A stretch of DNA of 64,000 nt from an uncultured Microbacterium sp. (GCF_937927635.1 NZ_CALBRW010000025.1:124001-188000), one strand, 5' to 3'. Positions 1 to 9,131 are shown, numbered from the stretch's first letter. A program made the numbers and translations. Notes: generated by a model not told the origin, from the sequence alone.

Positions 1-518
1 TCCTGGCCATCAACTTCAACAACTGGGTCGGCACCCGGGTCTTCTTCGTCACGGGTTCGTCATCCGAGGGTGTGACCGGGTTCTTCCCGGTGCTCATCGA
101 CGCGCTGCAGCATCTCATCCTGCCCACCATCGCCCTGGTGGTCATCGGCTACGCGCAGTACCACTTCCTGCAGCGCACCCTGCTGCTGGACAACATCAGC
201 GCCGACTACGTGCGAACGGCCCGCGCCAAGGGCCTCACCAAGCAGCAGGCCATCCGGCGCCACGCGCTGCGCACCTCGCTCATCCCGGTCGCCACGCAGG
301 TCGCGTTCTCGATCCCCGGCATCTTCACCGGCGCGATCCTGACCGAGACGATCTTCGCCTGGCAGGGCATGGGCCGCTACTTCCTGACCACTATCACCGG
401 GAACGACATCCACGGCGTGGTCGCCGTCGCTGCCTTCGGGGCCGTGCTGACCGCGATCGGCGCCCTGCTGGCCGACATCGCCGTCGTCGTCCTGGATCCG
501 CGAGTGAGGGTGAGCTGA
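1..518 (+). CDS. ABC importer permease, DppB-like (5' partial)
   Basis: Inner-membrane permease of a peptide/opine/nickel-family ABC importer. The reading frame is open from base 3, so the start lies upstream of the window and only about 171 C-terminal residues are seen. They hold several hydrophobic segments and the coupling-helix region 'DYVRTARAKGLT', which in this family docks onto the ATPase; the protein ends with the usual 'LDPRVRVS' tail. A DppC-like permease follows after 1 base, then a fused ATPase and a binding protein, so this is the first visible gene of a complete importer. Substrate cannot be read from the sequence; relatives carry oligopeptides or oligosaccharides. Confidence 0.9.
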   Translation, partial: LAINFNNWVGTRVFFVTGSSSEGVTGFFPVLIDALQHLILPTIALVVIGYAQYHFLQRTLLLDNISADYVRTARAKGLTKQQAIRRHALRTSLIPVATQVAFSIPGIFTGAILTETIFAWQGMGRYFLTTITGNDIHGVVAVAAFGAVLTAIGALLADIAVVVLDPRVRVS

Positions 519-519
519 C

Positions 520-1452
520 ATGAGCACCGAGATGATCGACCCCGCAGTGCAGCCGCCCGTCGGCCCCGACACCACCGCCGAGCGCATCCCCGGCAAGCAG
601 CTGAGCAAGTGGACGCTGTACACGCGCCGCTTCCTGCGCAACAAGCCGGCCGTCGCCGGCATCGTGATCTTCGTGCTGATGGTGATCTACTCGATCATCG
701 TCCCCCTCACGTCGCCGTACACGATCGAGGACCAGGACTTCCTCAACCTCAGCACCGGCCCCTCGTCGGAGCACTGGTTCGGCACCACCGCAGGCGGAAA
801 CGACACCTGGACCCAGACCGCCGTCGGGCTGCAGCGCTCGCTGATGATCGCCATCACCGTCTCCATCGGCGTGACCGCCCTGTCCGCCGTCGTCGGAACC
901 GCGGCGGCATACTTCCGCGGCCGCATCGAGCAGTTCACGCTGCTGATCATCCACTTCCTGATGGTCGTGCCGACCTTCCTGATCCTGGCTCTCGTCTCCA
1001 ACGACGCCGGCGGCGACTGGCGTGTGATCTCGCTGGCGATGATCTTCGTCAGCTGGTTCTTCCCCGCTCGCGTCATCTGGACGCTGGCGCTGTCGCTGCG
1101 CGAGCGCGAGTACGTCTCCGCCGCGCGCTACATGGGCGTGCCGGGCATGAAGATCGTGCTGCGTCACCTGGTGCCCAACATCGGCTCGCTGCTGGTGATC
1201 AACTTCACGCTCGGCATCGTCGGCGCGGTGGGCACCGAGACCGGCCTGTCGTTCATCGGCTTCGGCGTGAAGCTCCCCGACGTCTCGCTCGGTTCCCTGA
1301 TCGGCACGGGCGCGGCCAGCGTGACCAGCGCCCCCTGGCTGTTCTACTTCCCCGCACTGGCGCTGACGCTGCTGACCGTGTCGATGGCTCTCGTCGCCGA
1401 CGGTCTGCGCGACGCCCTCGATCCCACTTCTGCGGCAGGAGGCCGCGCATGA
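520..1452 (+). CDS. ABC importer permease, DppC-like
   Basis: Second permease (310 aa) of the same importer. A hydrophilic N-terminus of about 45 residues precedes the first membrane segment, as in DppC/OppC, and 'HWFGTTAGGNDTWTQ' is the family's periplasmic signature just after it. The coupling segment is 'EYVSAARYMGVP'. The ATG at 520 follows the upstream stop by 1 base with a GAGGGTGAG ribosome site about 8 bases ahead. Its stop overlaps the start of the ATPase gene (ATGA at 1449), so translation is probably coupled. Confidence 0.92.
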   Translation: MSTEMIDPAVQPPVGPDTTAERIPGKQLSKWTLYTRRFLRNKPAVAGIVIFVLMVIYSIIVPLTSPYTIEDQDFLNLSTGPSSEHWFGTTAGGNDTWTQTAVGLQRSLMIAITVSIGVTALSAVVGTAAAYFRGRIEQFTLLIIHFLMVVPTFLILALVSNDAGGDWRVISLAMIFVSWFFPARVIWTLALSLREREYVSAARYMGVPGMKIVLRHLVPNIGSLLVINFTLGIVGAVGTETGLSFIGFGVKLPDVSLGSLIGTGAASVTSAPWLFYFPALALTLLTVSMALVADGLRDALDPTSAAGGRA

Positions 1453-3392
1453 GCACCCCCACCTCCAACACCGTCCTCTCCGTCCGCGACCTCAAGGTCA
1501 GCTTCGCCTCGGAGGCTGGTCGGGTCGACGCCGTCCGCGGCGTCTCCTTCGACCTCGAGGCCGGCAAGACACTCGGCATCGTCGGTGAGTCCGGATCGGG
1601 CAAGTCCGTGACCTCGCTGGCCATCATGGGCCTGCTCGACGAGAACGCGAAGGTCACGGGATCCGTGCAGTTCGACGGCCAGGAGCTGCTCGGCAAGTCC
1701 GACAAGCAGATGTCGATGATCCGCGGCAACGGCATGGCCATGATCTTCCAGGATCCCCTGACCTCGCTGACGCCGGTGTTCACCATCGGCGACCAGTTGG
1801 TGGAGGCGCTGACCGCGCACCACGGAATGTCCAAGGCCGCGGCCTGGGAGCGATCGATCGAACTGCTCAAGGTCGTCGGCATCTCGTTCCCGGAGCGGCG
1901 GATGAAGTCGTTCCCGCACGAGTTCTCCGGCGGCATGCGCCAGCGCGTGGTCATCGCCATCGCGATGGCCAACAATCCGCGACTGATCATCTGCGACGAG
2001 CCCACCACGGCCCTGGACGTCACGATCCAGGCGCAGATCCTCGACCTGATCGAGAAGGCGCAGGACGAGACCGGCGCCGCCGTGATCATGATCACCCACG
2101 ACATGGGTGTGGTGGCTCGCACGGCCGACGACGTGATGGTGATGTACGCGGGCAAGCCCGTGGAGCACGCCCCCGCGCACGAGCTGTTCCACAACACGCG
2201 GATGCCGTACTCGATCGGCCTGCTGGGGGCCATCCCCCGCGTGGACAAGGCGGAGAAGGAGCCCCTGATCCCCATCAAGGGCAACCCGCCGCTGCTGATC
2301 GACCTGCCGGACGCCTGCCCGTTCGCCTCGCGCTGCCCGATCGCCATCGACGCCTGCCACCGTCGCGAGCCCGACCTGGTGCCGGTGCACTCCGACAGCG
2401 GTGAGCGGCACGTGGCCGCCTGCATCCGGGCCGAGGAGATCGACGCGTCAGGCCTCATCGGCGGCCTGCCCGTGTACCCCGTGGCCGAGGTGCACGAGAG
2501 CACCCTCACCCGCATCCCGCGCGAGGAGCGCCCGGTGACGCTCGAGGTGCGGAACATGAAGAAGACGTTCCCGCTGCTGAAGGGCGCCCTGTTCAAGCGC
2601 AAGGTGGGCGAGGTGCAGGCCGTCAAGGGCATCAGCTTCGACGTCCGCGAGGGCGAGACGATGGCCATCGTGGGCGAGTCCGGATCCGGCAAGACCACGA
2701 CACTCCTCCAGATCATGGACCTGGTCAAGCAGGAAGACGGCGACATCATCATCGGCGGCACGAGCGTGAACGGCCTGCACAACCGCAGGCTGGAGCGCGA
2801 GCTCCGCCACGACATCCAGATCGTGTTCCAGGATCCGATGGGGGCGCTGGACCCGCGCATGACGGTGACCGACATCATCGCGGAACCCATGCATGCCATC
2901 GGCATGCACCGCGACGAGATCCACACCCGTGTGCAGGAGCTCATGGATCTGGTGGGGCTCAACCCCGCGCACCGCGACCGCTTCCCCGGCGCGTTCTCGG
3001 GCGGCCAGCGGCAGCGCATCGGCATCGCTCGCGCCCTGTCGACCAACCCCAAGATCGTGGTCCTCGACGAGCCCGTCTCGGCACTGGACGTGTCGATCCA
3101 GGCGGGCGTCATCAACCTGCTGGACGAGCTGAAGGTCAAACTGGGGCTGTCGTACCTGTTCGTGGCGCACGACCTCTCCGTGATCCGGCACATCGCCGAT
3201 CGCGTGGCCGTGATGTACCTCGGCGAGTTCGTGGAGTACGGCGACGTGGACGACGTCTTCGACAACCCGCAGCACCCCTACACGCAGGCGCTGCTGTCGG
3301 CCATCCCCGTGCCCGACCCCGACATCGAGCGCACGCGCCAGCGCGTGATCTTCGACCCGGAGACCATGACGACCAGGCCGGCGACCGTCTGA
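1449..3392 (+). CDS. Fused double ATPase of peptide-type ABC importer (DppD-DppF)
   Basis: Energises the importer. The 647-residue protein holds two complete ATP-binding domains: the first with Walker A 'GESGSGKS' at about 46-53, the second with another 'GESGSGKT' near residue 407. Each has an ABC signature ('FSGGMRQR' and 'FSGGQRQR') and a Walker B ('LIICDEPTTALD' and 'IVVLDEPVSALD'). The cysteine-bearing segment 'PFASRCPIAIDAC' at the end of the first half is typical of OppD/DppD. In many bacteria the halves are separate genes; fusion is common in actinobacteria. The start is the ATG overlapping the permease stop. Confidence 0.93.
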   Translation: MSTPTSNTVLSVRDLKVSFASEAGRVDAVRGVSFDLEAGKTLGIVGESGSGKSVTSLAIMGLLDENAKVTGSVQFDGQELLGKSDKQMSMIRGNGMAMIFQDPLTSLTPVFTIGDQLVEALTAHHGMSKAAAWERSIELLKVVGISFPERRMKSFPHEFSGGMRQRVVIAIAMANNPRLIICDEPTTALDVTIQAQILDLIEKAQDETGAAVIMITHDMGVVARTADDVMVMYAGKPVEHAPAHELFHNTRMPYSIGLLGAIPRVDKAEKEPLIPIKGNPPLLIDLPDACPFASRCPIAIDACHRREPDLVPVHSDSGERHVAACIRAEEIDASGLIGGLPVYPVAEVHESTLTRIPREERPVTLEVRNMKKTFPLLKGALFKRKVGEVQAVKGISFDVREGETMAIVGESGSGKTTTLLQIMDLVKQEDGDIIIGGTSVNGLHNRRLERELRHDIQIVFQDPMGALDPRMTVTDIIAEPMHAIGMHRDEIHTRVQELMDLVGLNPAHRDRFPGAFSGGQRQRIGIARALSTNPKIVVLDEPVSALDVSIQAGVINLLDELKVKLGLSYLFVAHDLSVIRHIADRVAVMYLGEFVEYGDVDDVFDNPQHPYTQALLSAIPVPDPDIERTRQRVIFDPETMTTRPATV

Positions 3393-3440
3393 TCCTCAGC
3401 GGGTTCCCCGGGGCGATGACCGTCGCGTCACAGCGAAATA

Positions 3441-3462
3441 ACGGTTAGTCAACGGTTAGTCA
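3441..3462 (+). repeat. Tandem 11-bp direct repeat upstream of binding-protein gene
   Basis: ACGGTTAGTCA occurs twice head to tail (3441-3451 and 3452-3462), about 80 bases before the lipoprotein start. The 150-base gap 3393-3543 otherwise holds a possible -10 (TACTCT or CCTAAT, about 3504-3516), a small GCC-GAAA-GGC hairpin and the ribosome site. Position and tandem form suggest a regulator-binding site giving the binding protein its own promoter; this is inference. Confidence 0.45.
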
Positions 3463-3543
3463 CGATTCACTCACGTGCGCGTCGGATCGGTCCCGAAGCC
3501 AACTACTCTCCCTAATGACACGCCGAAAGGCGAAAGGAGCACC

Positions 3544-5259
3544 ATGAAGCAGCACAAGCTGATGGGAGCGCTGGCAATCTCCGGCGCTTTCGCACTCGTA
3601 TTGAGCGGGTGTGCAGCCAACACCGGAAACACCGGTGACAACGGAAACTCGGGAAGCAAGGGCGCGACCGAGACGCAGGCAGCGGACTACAACCCCCAGC
3701 CCCGCGAGAACCTGAAGCAGGGCGGCAAGGTCAACTTCGCGATCGGCGAGATCCCCGAGCAGCTCAACGCGTTCAACAGCGACGGCAGCGCGGGAACCGC
3801 CACTCTCGCCGCGTGGTACACGCCGCAGATCATGCTGATGAAGCCGGACGGCACCCCCTACAAGAACGACAACTACCTGTCGGAGTGGAAGAACGAGGTC
3901 AAGGACGGCAAGACGGTCCTGACGTTCACCTTCACCGACAAGGCCACCTGGAACGACGGCACCCCGATGGACTGGACCGCCATCGACGCCACGTGGAAGG
4001 CCAACCGTTCCACCGACGAGGGCTTCAACCCCAACGCCACGGACGGCTACAAGGAGATCGAGTCGGTCGTGCAGGGCGACACGCCCAAGACCGCCATCGT
4101 CACCTTCAAGGGCGAGTTCGCCTGGCCGCAGATGCCGTTCCTGACGGGTGTCATCCACCCGAAGATGGCCACTCCGGACAACTTCAACAAGGCGATGATC
4201 AGCAACCCGCACGCCGAGTGGGGTGCCGGCCCGTACACCGTCGACCAGTTCGACGCCAACAAGGGCTTCATCTCGTTCAAGCCGAACGACAAGTGGTGGG
4301 GCGACAAGCCCATGCTCGACGAGGTCACCTTCACCGCGATGGATTCGCAGGCCTCGATCAACGCCTTCAAGAACGGCGAGATCGACATGGTCGGCGTCGG
4401 CACCAAGGACCGCCTGGCGCAGGTCGCGGACATGAAGGACATCACCATCCACCGCGCCCAGCAGACCGCGAACACGCTGCTCGAGGTCGACGCCGACAAG
4501 CCGCAGTTCAAGGACGTCGAGGTCCGCAAGGCCTTCTTCATGGCGATCAACATCGACCAGCAGAAGAAGATCGCGTGGAACGGCCTGGACTACAAGGAGG
4601 AGCCCGCGGGCTCCTTCACGCTGTTCTCGTTCCAGCCGGGCTACAGCAACGCGCTCAAGGAGGCCGGTTACAAGTACGACGCGAAGGAAGCCAACAAGAT
4701 CCTCGACGACGCCGGCTGGGCGAAGGGCTCCGACGGCATCCGCGAGAAGGACGGCGTGAAGCTGTCCGTCACCTACCCCATCTTCAGCGACGACCCCACG
4801 CAGGCAGCCCTTGCGCAGTCGCTGCAGAAGATGGAGAAGGAGGTCGGCATCGACCTGAAGGTCGACGTCCGTCCGTCGAACAAGTTCTCCGATGACTACA
4901 CGTCGAAGAACTGGGATGTCGCGGGTCTTCGCTTCACCTCCTCCGACCCGTTCGGCGCCGCATGGTTCTGCCAGCTGTACTGCACGGATCAGGGTCTGAA
5001 CCTCTCCGGCGTGCAGAACGCCGAGACCGACAAGAAGATCCACGAGGACGTCGAGTCGATCAGCGACCCGGTCAAGCAGACCGCGGCCGCGATGAAGCTC
5101 GAAGCGCAGATCTTCAAGGAGTGGGGTCTGATCCCGCTGTACAACGGTCCGTCGATCTCCGCCACGAAGAAGGGTCTCGCCAACCTGACCCCCGAGCCCT
5201 ACGTGGGCCTGGACCTCTTCGGCGTGCAGCCCGTTGAGAACGTCGGCTGGGAGAAGTAA
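3544..5259 (+). CDS. ABC importer substrate-binding lipoprotein (SBP family 5)
   Basis: Extracellular solute receptor of the importer above (571 aa). The signal peptide ends in the lipobox 'LVLSGC' with Cys23 as lipidation site, followed by a Gly/Asn/Ser-rich linker. The body is a family 5 (DppA/OppA-like) protein: the opening 'GGKVNFAIGEIPEQLNAF' is typical. I chose the ATG at 3544 because GAAAGGAG sits just ahead and the signal peptide starts there; an in-frame ATG/GTG region upstream lacks both. In this operon the receptor is last rather than first. A perfect hairpin terminator follows at 5294. Confidence 0.95.
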   Translation: MKQHKLMGALAISGAFALVLSGCAANTGNTGDNGNSGSKGATETQAADYNPQPRENLKQGGKVNFAIGEIPEQLNAFNSDGSAGTATLAAWYTPQIMLMKPDGTPYKNDNYLSEWKNEVKDGKTVLTFTFTDKATWNDGTPMDWTAIDATWKANRSTDEGFNPNATDGYKEIESVVQGDTPKTAIVTFKGEFAWPQMPFLTGVIHPKMATPDNFNKAMISNPHAEWGAGPYTVDQFDANKGFISFKPNDKWWGDKPMLDEVTFTAMDSQASINAFKNGEIDMVGVGTKDRLAQVADMKDITIHRAQQTANTLLEVDADKPQFKDVEVRKAFFMAINIDQQKKIAWNGLDYKEEPAGSFTLFSFQPGYSNALKEAGYKYDAKEANKILDDAGWAKGSDGIREKDGVKLSVTYPIFSDDPTQAALAQSLQKMEKEVGIDLKVDVRPSNKFSDDYTSKNWDVAGLRFTSSDPFGAAWFCQLYCTDQGLNLSGVQNAETDKKIHEDVESISDPVKQTAAAMKLEAQIFKEWGLIPLYNGPSISATKKGLANLTPEPYVGLDLFGVQPVENVGWEK

Positions 5260-5269
5260 TCCCGAGGCA

Positions 5270-5288
5270 GGTCACTGAGCCTGTCGAA
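5270..5288 (+). repeat. Dispersed 19-bp repeat, copy 1
   Basis: A 19-base sequence (plus strand GGTCACTGAGCCTGTCGAA) lies just after the binding-protein stop. An exact copy is at 19725-19743 and a degenerate one at 57847-57861. From memory, similar elements are scattered in many Microbacteriaceae genomes; their role is unknown to me. Confidence 0.6.
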
Positions 5289-5293
5289 ATGAG

Positions 5294-5327
5294 GCGGGGC
5301 CGGTGGTTCATCCACCGGCCCCGCTTT
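5294..5327 (+). terminator. Intrinsic terminator after ABC importer operon
   Basis: Perfect 13-bp stem (5294-5306 with 5312-5324), five-base loop TTCAT, then TTTCCT. It ends the importer operon 35 bases after the last stop codon and stands directly before the hydrolase promoter. Confidence 0.85.
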
Positions 5328-5341
5328 CCTATGCTGGGAGC

Positions 5342-6064
5342 GTGAACGAGCAGGTCGTCCTGGTGCACGGCATCCGCACCTCCGCGACGATGTGGCGTGC
5401 CCAGCTGGCCTATCTCGAGGCGGTGGGAATCCCGGCGACGGCGGTCGATCTGCCTGGGCACGGCACCCGCATGGACGAGGATTTCACCCTGCACGAGGCC
5501 CTGCACACGATCGATGCGGCTGTCCGCAGGGCTGCGGAACAGGGGCCGGTGCTGCTGGTGGGGCACTCGATGGGCGGGCTGCTGTCATTGGCGTACACCG
5601 GCGGCGAGCAGACGCCGCCGGTGGCGGGACTGGTGGCGGCTTCCTGCAGCGCGCTCCCCCGCGGCGCAGGACTGGCCGCCTACCGGATGGTCGCGGGAGC
5701 CGTCAACAGGCTCCCGGACCACGGAAGCTGGATCACCGAGCGGATTCTCGATGCGACGATCCCTTCGGAGACGCGCGCGGACTTCGGCGCCGGCGGGTAC
5801 GCGCTGGATGCCCAGGATGCGGCGCTGCGGAGCCTGGCGGCATTGGATCTCACGACGGCGGTGGCGCGCATCCGCATCCCGCTCTGGTTCGTGAACGGCC
5901 AGTTCGACCAGCTGCGCACGCACGAGCGGCTGTTCCGCCGACTCGCCCCGCACGCCGAGCTGATCGTCGTGCCCCGCACGACGCACCTGGTCACGGCCAT
6001 GCGGCCACGCGTGTTCAACGCGGTGCTGGGACTGGCTCTGGCGACCGTGCGAGAGCGGTCATGA
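5342..6064 (+). CDS. Alpha/beta hydrolase
   Basis: Predicted soluble serine hydrolase (240 aa) of the alpha/beta fold. Seen: oxyanion-region 'VLVHGIR' at the N-terminus, nucleophile elbow 'GHSMGG' with Ser76, an acid candidate in 'FVNGQFDQ' and His in 'TTHLVTAM' near the C-terminus, so the triad looks intact. The natural ester or lactone substrate is not evident. The GTG start at 5342 is chosen because the hydrolase fold starts there and a TATGCT hexamer ends 6 bases ahead, a leaderless arrangement. Its last 50 bases overlap the end of the convergent MFS gene. Confidence 0.85.
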   Translation: MNEQVVLVHGIRTSATMWRAQLAYLEAVGIPATAVDLPGHGTRMDEDFTLHEALHTIDAAVRRAAEQGPVLLVGHSMGGLLSLAYTGGEQTPPVAGLVAASCSALPRGAGLAAYRMVAGAVNRLPDHGSWITERILDATIPSETRADFGAGGYALDAQDAALRSLAALDLTTAVARIRIPLWFVNGQFDQLRTHERLFRRLAPHAELIVVPRTTHLVTAMRPRVFNAVLGLALATVRERS

Positions 6065-7250
6065 GGCCACCCAGCACAGACAGCACGGCAGCCATCAGGA
6101 ACACCAGCCAGAAGCCGCCGACCAGCGCGACCAGCCCCGCGCCCACCATGGGTCCGATGAGCTGCCCCAACGCCGCGGTGACGTTGACGATGCCGAGGTC
6201 CCTGGCGTGGTCCTGCTCGTCGGGCAGCAGGTCGGTGGCGAACGCCAGGCCCACCGTGGAGAACGCGCCGTAGCCGAGGCCCATCAGAGCCGCCGCGATC
6301 ATGGTCATCTCGAACGTCGGCAGGATCACGATCGCCACGCCGGACGCCGCCTGCACGAAGGTGGCGGCGACCGTCAGCCCGCGCCGCCTGCCGGTGCGGT
6401 CGGAGAGGATGCCGGTGAGCACCGAGGCGATCACGACGAACACCGTGTAGACGACGATCAGCAGCAGCAGGTTGTCCTGCGCCTGGGCCTCGGGCTGGTC
6501 AAGGCCGTGCAGCAGGAAGAAGAGGAACAGCGCCGTGCCCAGTGCGTTGCCGATGTTCGCGACGAGCCGGCCCCACAGCATCCAGGCGAAGTCGCGATCG
6601 CGCAGCGAGGCGAGCCGTCCGCGGTTCGCGGTGCGCTGCGGCAGCTCGGATGCCACTGCCGGCGGATCCGGCAGCAGCAGCGCGGCCAGCGTGCCGACCA
6701 CGGCGATGACGACGGCCAGCAGCAGGTAGCCGGCCAGCACGCCGAGTCCGAGGAGCACGACCAGGCCCACGCCCAGCACGATGCCGACGGCCTGGCTGGA
6801 TCCGACGGCCGACGACGCCGCACCGCGCTGCGCGGGCGGCAGCTGGTCGGCGATGAGGGCGGTGAACGCCGCGGACGCCACCGAGATGCCGATCGACACC
6901 CCCACCCAGCACGCGCCGACCAGCCAGGGGCCGTCGACGAGCCCGGTGAGCACGAGGAACACCGCTGCCAGCCAGACGCCCGCCAGCGCCCAGGGGCGGC
7001 GGCGTCCGCGTGAGGAGCGGGAGCGATCGGAGATCGCGCCCACAAACGGGGCCGCGATGATGCCGAACAGCCCTCCGATGCCCAGTACGAAGCCCGAGGA
7101 GACCACGCCGCGGATCCAGTCGTCGTCGGAGGTGTTCAGCTGCAGCGGCAGCAGCAGCTGAACCGGGGTGAGCTGCACGGTCCAGATGGCCAGCCACGCC
7201 AGGGTGAACAGGGTCATCCAGCGGGCGCCGACCCTGGCCGTGGCGGTCAT
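6015..7250 (-). CDS. MFS transporter (sugar-transporter-like)
   Basis: Polytopic membrane carrier of 411 residues with about twelve hydrophobic segments. The loop after the second segment, 'GAISDRSRSSRGRRRPW', resembles the conserved loop of the GPH/SLC45-type sugar carriers, and the second half has the equivalent 'GILSDRTGRRRG'. Its start codon overlaps the stop of the GH1 glucosidase gene by 4 bases (ATGA), so the two are one operon; a glycoside importer paired with its hydrolase is the likely reading, but substrate is inferred only. The 3' end overlaps the convergent hydrolase gene by 50 bases. Confidence 0.85.
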   Translation of the reverse strand: MTATARVGARWMTLFTLAWLAIWTVQLTPVQLLLPLQLNTSDDDWIRGVVSSGFVLGIGGLFGIIAAPFVGAISDRSRSSRGRRRPWALAGVWLAAVFLVLTGLVDGPWLVGACWVGVSIGISVASAAFTALIADQLPPAQRGAASSAVGSSQAVGIVLGVGLVVLLGLGVLAGYLLLAVVIAVVGTLAALLLPDPPAVASELPQRTANRGRLASLRDRDFAWMLWGRLVANIGNALGTALFLFFLLHGLDQPEAQAQDNLLLLIVVYTVFVVIASVLTGILSDRTGRRRGLTVAATFVQAASGVAIVILPTFEMTMIAAALMGLGYGAFSTVGLAFATDLLPDEQDHARDLGIVNVTAALGQLIGPMVGAGLVALVGGFWLVFLMAAVLSVLGGLMTALARSPEPVPAPR

Positions 7251-8590
7251 CGGACGCGCTCCTCGCGCGCGGTGCGGGATCGGCGGATCAGGTCGCGATA
7301 CCAGTCGTACGACGCCTTGGGAGTGCGGATGCCGGTGGCGAAGTCCACGTGCACGAGCCCGAAGCGCTGCGTGTACCCGTCGGCCCATTCGAAGTTGTCC
7401 ATCAGCGACCAGACCGTGTACTCGTCCACCTGCACGCCCTGCTCGATGGCCTGGGCGACTGCGTCGATGTGCCGGGAGAGGTAGTCGATGCGGGCGTCGT
7501 CCTGCACGCGTCCGGCGGCGTCTGGTTCGGGGAAGGATGCCCCGTTCTCGCCGATCACGATCGGCGGCATGTCCGGATGCCGGTGGCTGAGGTCCACGAG
7601 GAAGTCGCGCAGGGCCTCGGGGACGACGGGCCAGCCGAAGCCCGTCAGCGGCGCGCCCGGCGTGGGCAGCAGATCGAACGGGACGGGACTGCCCTCGGGG
7701 GCCGCGCCCACGGTGGTGGGGTTGTAGAAGTTCACGCCGTAGAAGTCGCAGGATGCGGCGATCTCGTCCAGGTCGCCGTCCTGCACCGGCATCGGAGGCA
7801 GCCCCAGTGCCTGGATGTCGGGATAGGCACCGGTCAGCAGGGGTTCGGAGAACATCCTGTTGTGCACGAGGTCGTAGACACGCGCGGCGGTGAGATCGGC
7901 ATCCGATCCGCTTGCGGGGATCACCAGGGTGTGGTTGTTGGTGAGTCCCACCTGTGCCGCTCCGGCCGCGCGCAGGACGGAGGCTGCGCGCGCGTGCGCG
8001 AGCAGCTGGTGGTGCACGGTGGGCAGCGCCCCGAACAGCAGCTGCTTCGCCGGGGCGAGCTCGCCGGTGCCGTAGCCCTGCAGCGTGGTCATCGCCGCTT
8101 CGTTGATCGTGTACCAGCGCGCCGCCCGGTCGGCCAGGCGCGCGCCCACGAGCCCCGCGTATTCGGCGAAGCGGTCGACGATGTCGCGGTTCAGCCAGCC
8201 GCCGTCGGCCTCGAGCTCGACGGGCAGTTCCCAGTGGTAGAGCGTGGGCTCGGGGGTGATGCCGTGCTCGAGCAGCTCGTCGACGAACCTCTCGTAGTGG
8301 TCCAGCGCGCGCTGATTCACAGGTCCCGCTCCGCCGGGCTGGATGCGCACCCACGGGATCGAGAAGCGGTAGCCGTCAACACCCAGGTCGGCGAGCAGCG
8401 CGATGTCATCCGCCGTTCGGCGATAGCTGTCGCAGGCGGGCTCCGCGGTTCCGCCGTCGACCACGGCGCCGGGCCGGTCGACGAAGTCGTCCCAGATGGA
8501 TCTGCTGCGGCCGTCGGCGGTGCGGGAGCCCTCGATCTGGAAGGCGGAGGTGGCTGTGGACCAGCGCATGATCGGCAGCGGTGACGTCAT
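7247..8590 (-). CDS. Glycoside hydrolase family 1 (beta-glucosidase-like)
   Basis: Cytoplasmic retaining beta-glycosidase, 447 aa, the usual family 1 length. The N-terminus has the family signature 'TATSAFQIEGS'. The acid/base glutamate is Glu164 in 'YTINEA' (the NEP motif, here NEA) and the nucleophile is Glu348 in 'IVIGENG'. No signal peptide, so it acts on glycosides brought in by a transporter, plausibly the co-transcribed MFS protein. The ATG at 8590 is chosen because the barrel starts immediately; the longer open frame upstream has no ribosome site. NEA in place of NEP is a tolerated variant. Confidence 0.92.
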   Translation of the reverse strand: MTSPLPIMRWSTATSAFQIEGSRTADGRSRSIWDDFVDRPGAVVDGGTAEPACDSYRRTADDIALLADLGVDGYRFSIPWVRIQPGGAGPVNQRALDHYERFVDELLEHGITPEPTLYHWELPVELEADGGWLNRDIVDRFAEYAGLVGARLADRAARWYTINEAAMTTLQGYGTGELAPAKQLLFGALPTVHHQLLAHARAASVLRAAGAAQVGLTNNHTLVIPASGSDADLTAARVYDLVHNRMFSEPLLTGAYPDIQALGLPPMPVQDGDLDEIAASCDFYGVNFYNPTTVGAAPEGSPVPFDLLPTPGAPLTGFGWPVVPEALRDFLVDLSHRHPDMPPIVIGENGASFPEPDAAGRVQDDARIDYLSRHIDAVAQAIEQGVQVDEYTVWSLMDNFEWADGYTQRFGLVHVDFATGIRTPKASYDWYRDLIRRSRTAREERVR

Positions 8591-8793
8591 AGGCTCGATT
8601 GTGCACCCGGTTCCACATATCGCGCGACCGAATCCCGCGCATGGCGCGCGGAGCCCCGCCGTTTCGCGTGCGGGTGCCCGGTGCTGGTAGCATTGACTCT
8701 TGGCTTGCGTGTGGGTTCGTCCCTCACGACCGCTGTCGACGCCCTCTCTCGTCTGCAGCATCCGATTCCCATCCAGACAGAAAGCGTCCACAC

Positions 8794-9054
8794 GTGGCAA
8801 ACATCAAGTCGCAGATCAAGCGCAACAAGACCAACCTGAAGGCGCAGGAGCGCAACCGGGCCGTCAAGAGCGAGCTGAAGACCGTCGTCCGCAAGACCCG
8901 CGAGGCCGTCGTCGCCGGCGACAAGGAGGCTGCTGAGGCCGCCCTCAAGGTCGCGTCCGTCAAGCTCGACAAGGCCGTCAGCAAGGGCGTCGTGCACAAG
9001 AACCAGGCGAAGAACCGCAAGTCGGCCATCGCCAAGCAGGTCGCCGCTCTCTGA
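8794..9054 (+). CDS. rpsT: 30S ribosomal protein S20
   Basis: Primary-binding 16S rRNA protein of the small subunit, 86 aa, very basic and helical. The N-terminus 'MANIKSQIKRNKTN' is diagnostic. It starts at GTG 8794; only a weak AGAAAG-like ribosome site precedes it. The roughly 200-base space back to the divergent GH1 gene (8591-8793) should hold its promoter; I see TTGACT and TAGCAT words near 8688-8698 but no convincing pair. It lies convergent to holA with a hairpin between them. Confidence 0.97.
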   Translation: MANIKSQIKRNKTNLKAQERNRAVKSELKTVVRKTREAVVAGDKEAAEAALKVASVKLDKAVSKGVVHKNQAKNRKSAIAKQVAAL

Positions 9055-9067
9055 GCCCGCAGACATG

Positions 9068-9099
9068 AGAAGGCCGTCCCGTTCGCGGGGCGGCCTTCT
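9068..9099 (+). terminator. Hairpin terminator after rpsT
   Basis: AGAAGGCCG at 9068-9076 pairs with CGGCCTTCT at 9091-9099, with a CCC/GGG inner stem. Few T residues follow on either strand. It stands between the convergent rpsT and holA and may serve both. Confidence 0.7.
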
Positions 9100-9131
9100 G
9101 CGTTGTCCGGATGCCGGCCTGCCGCAGCCGC

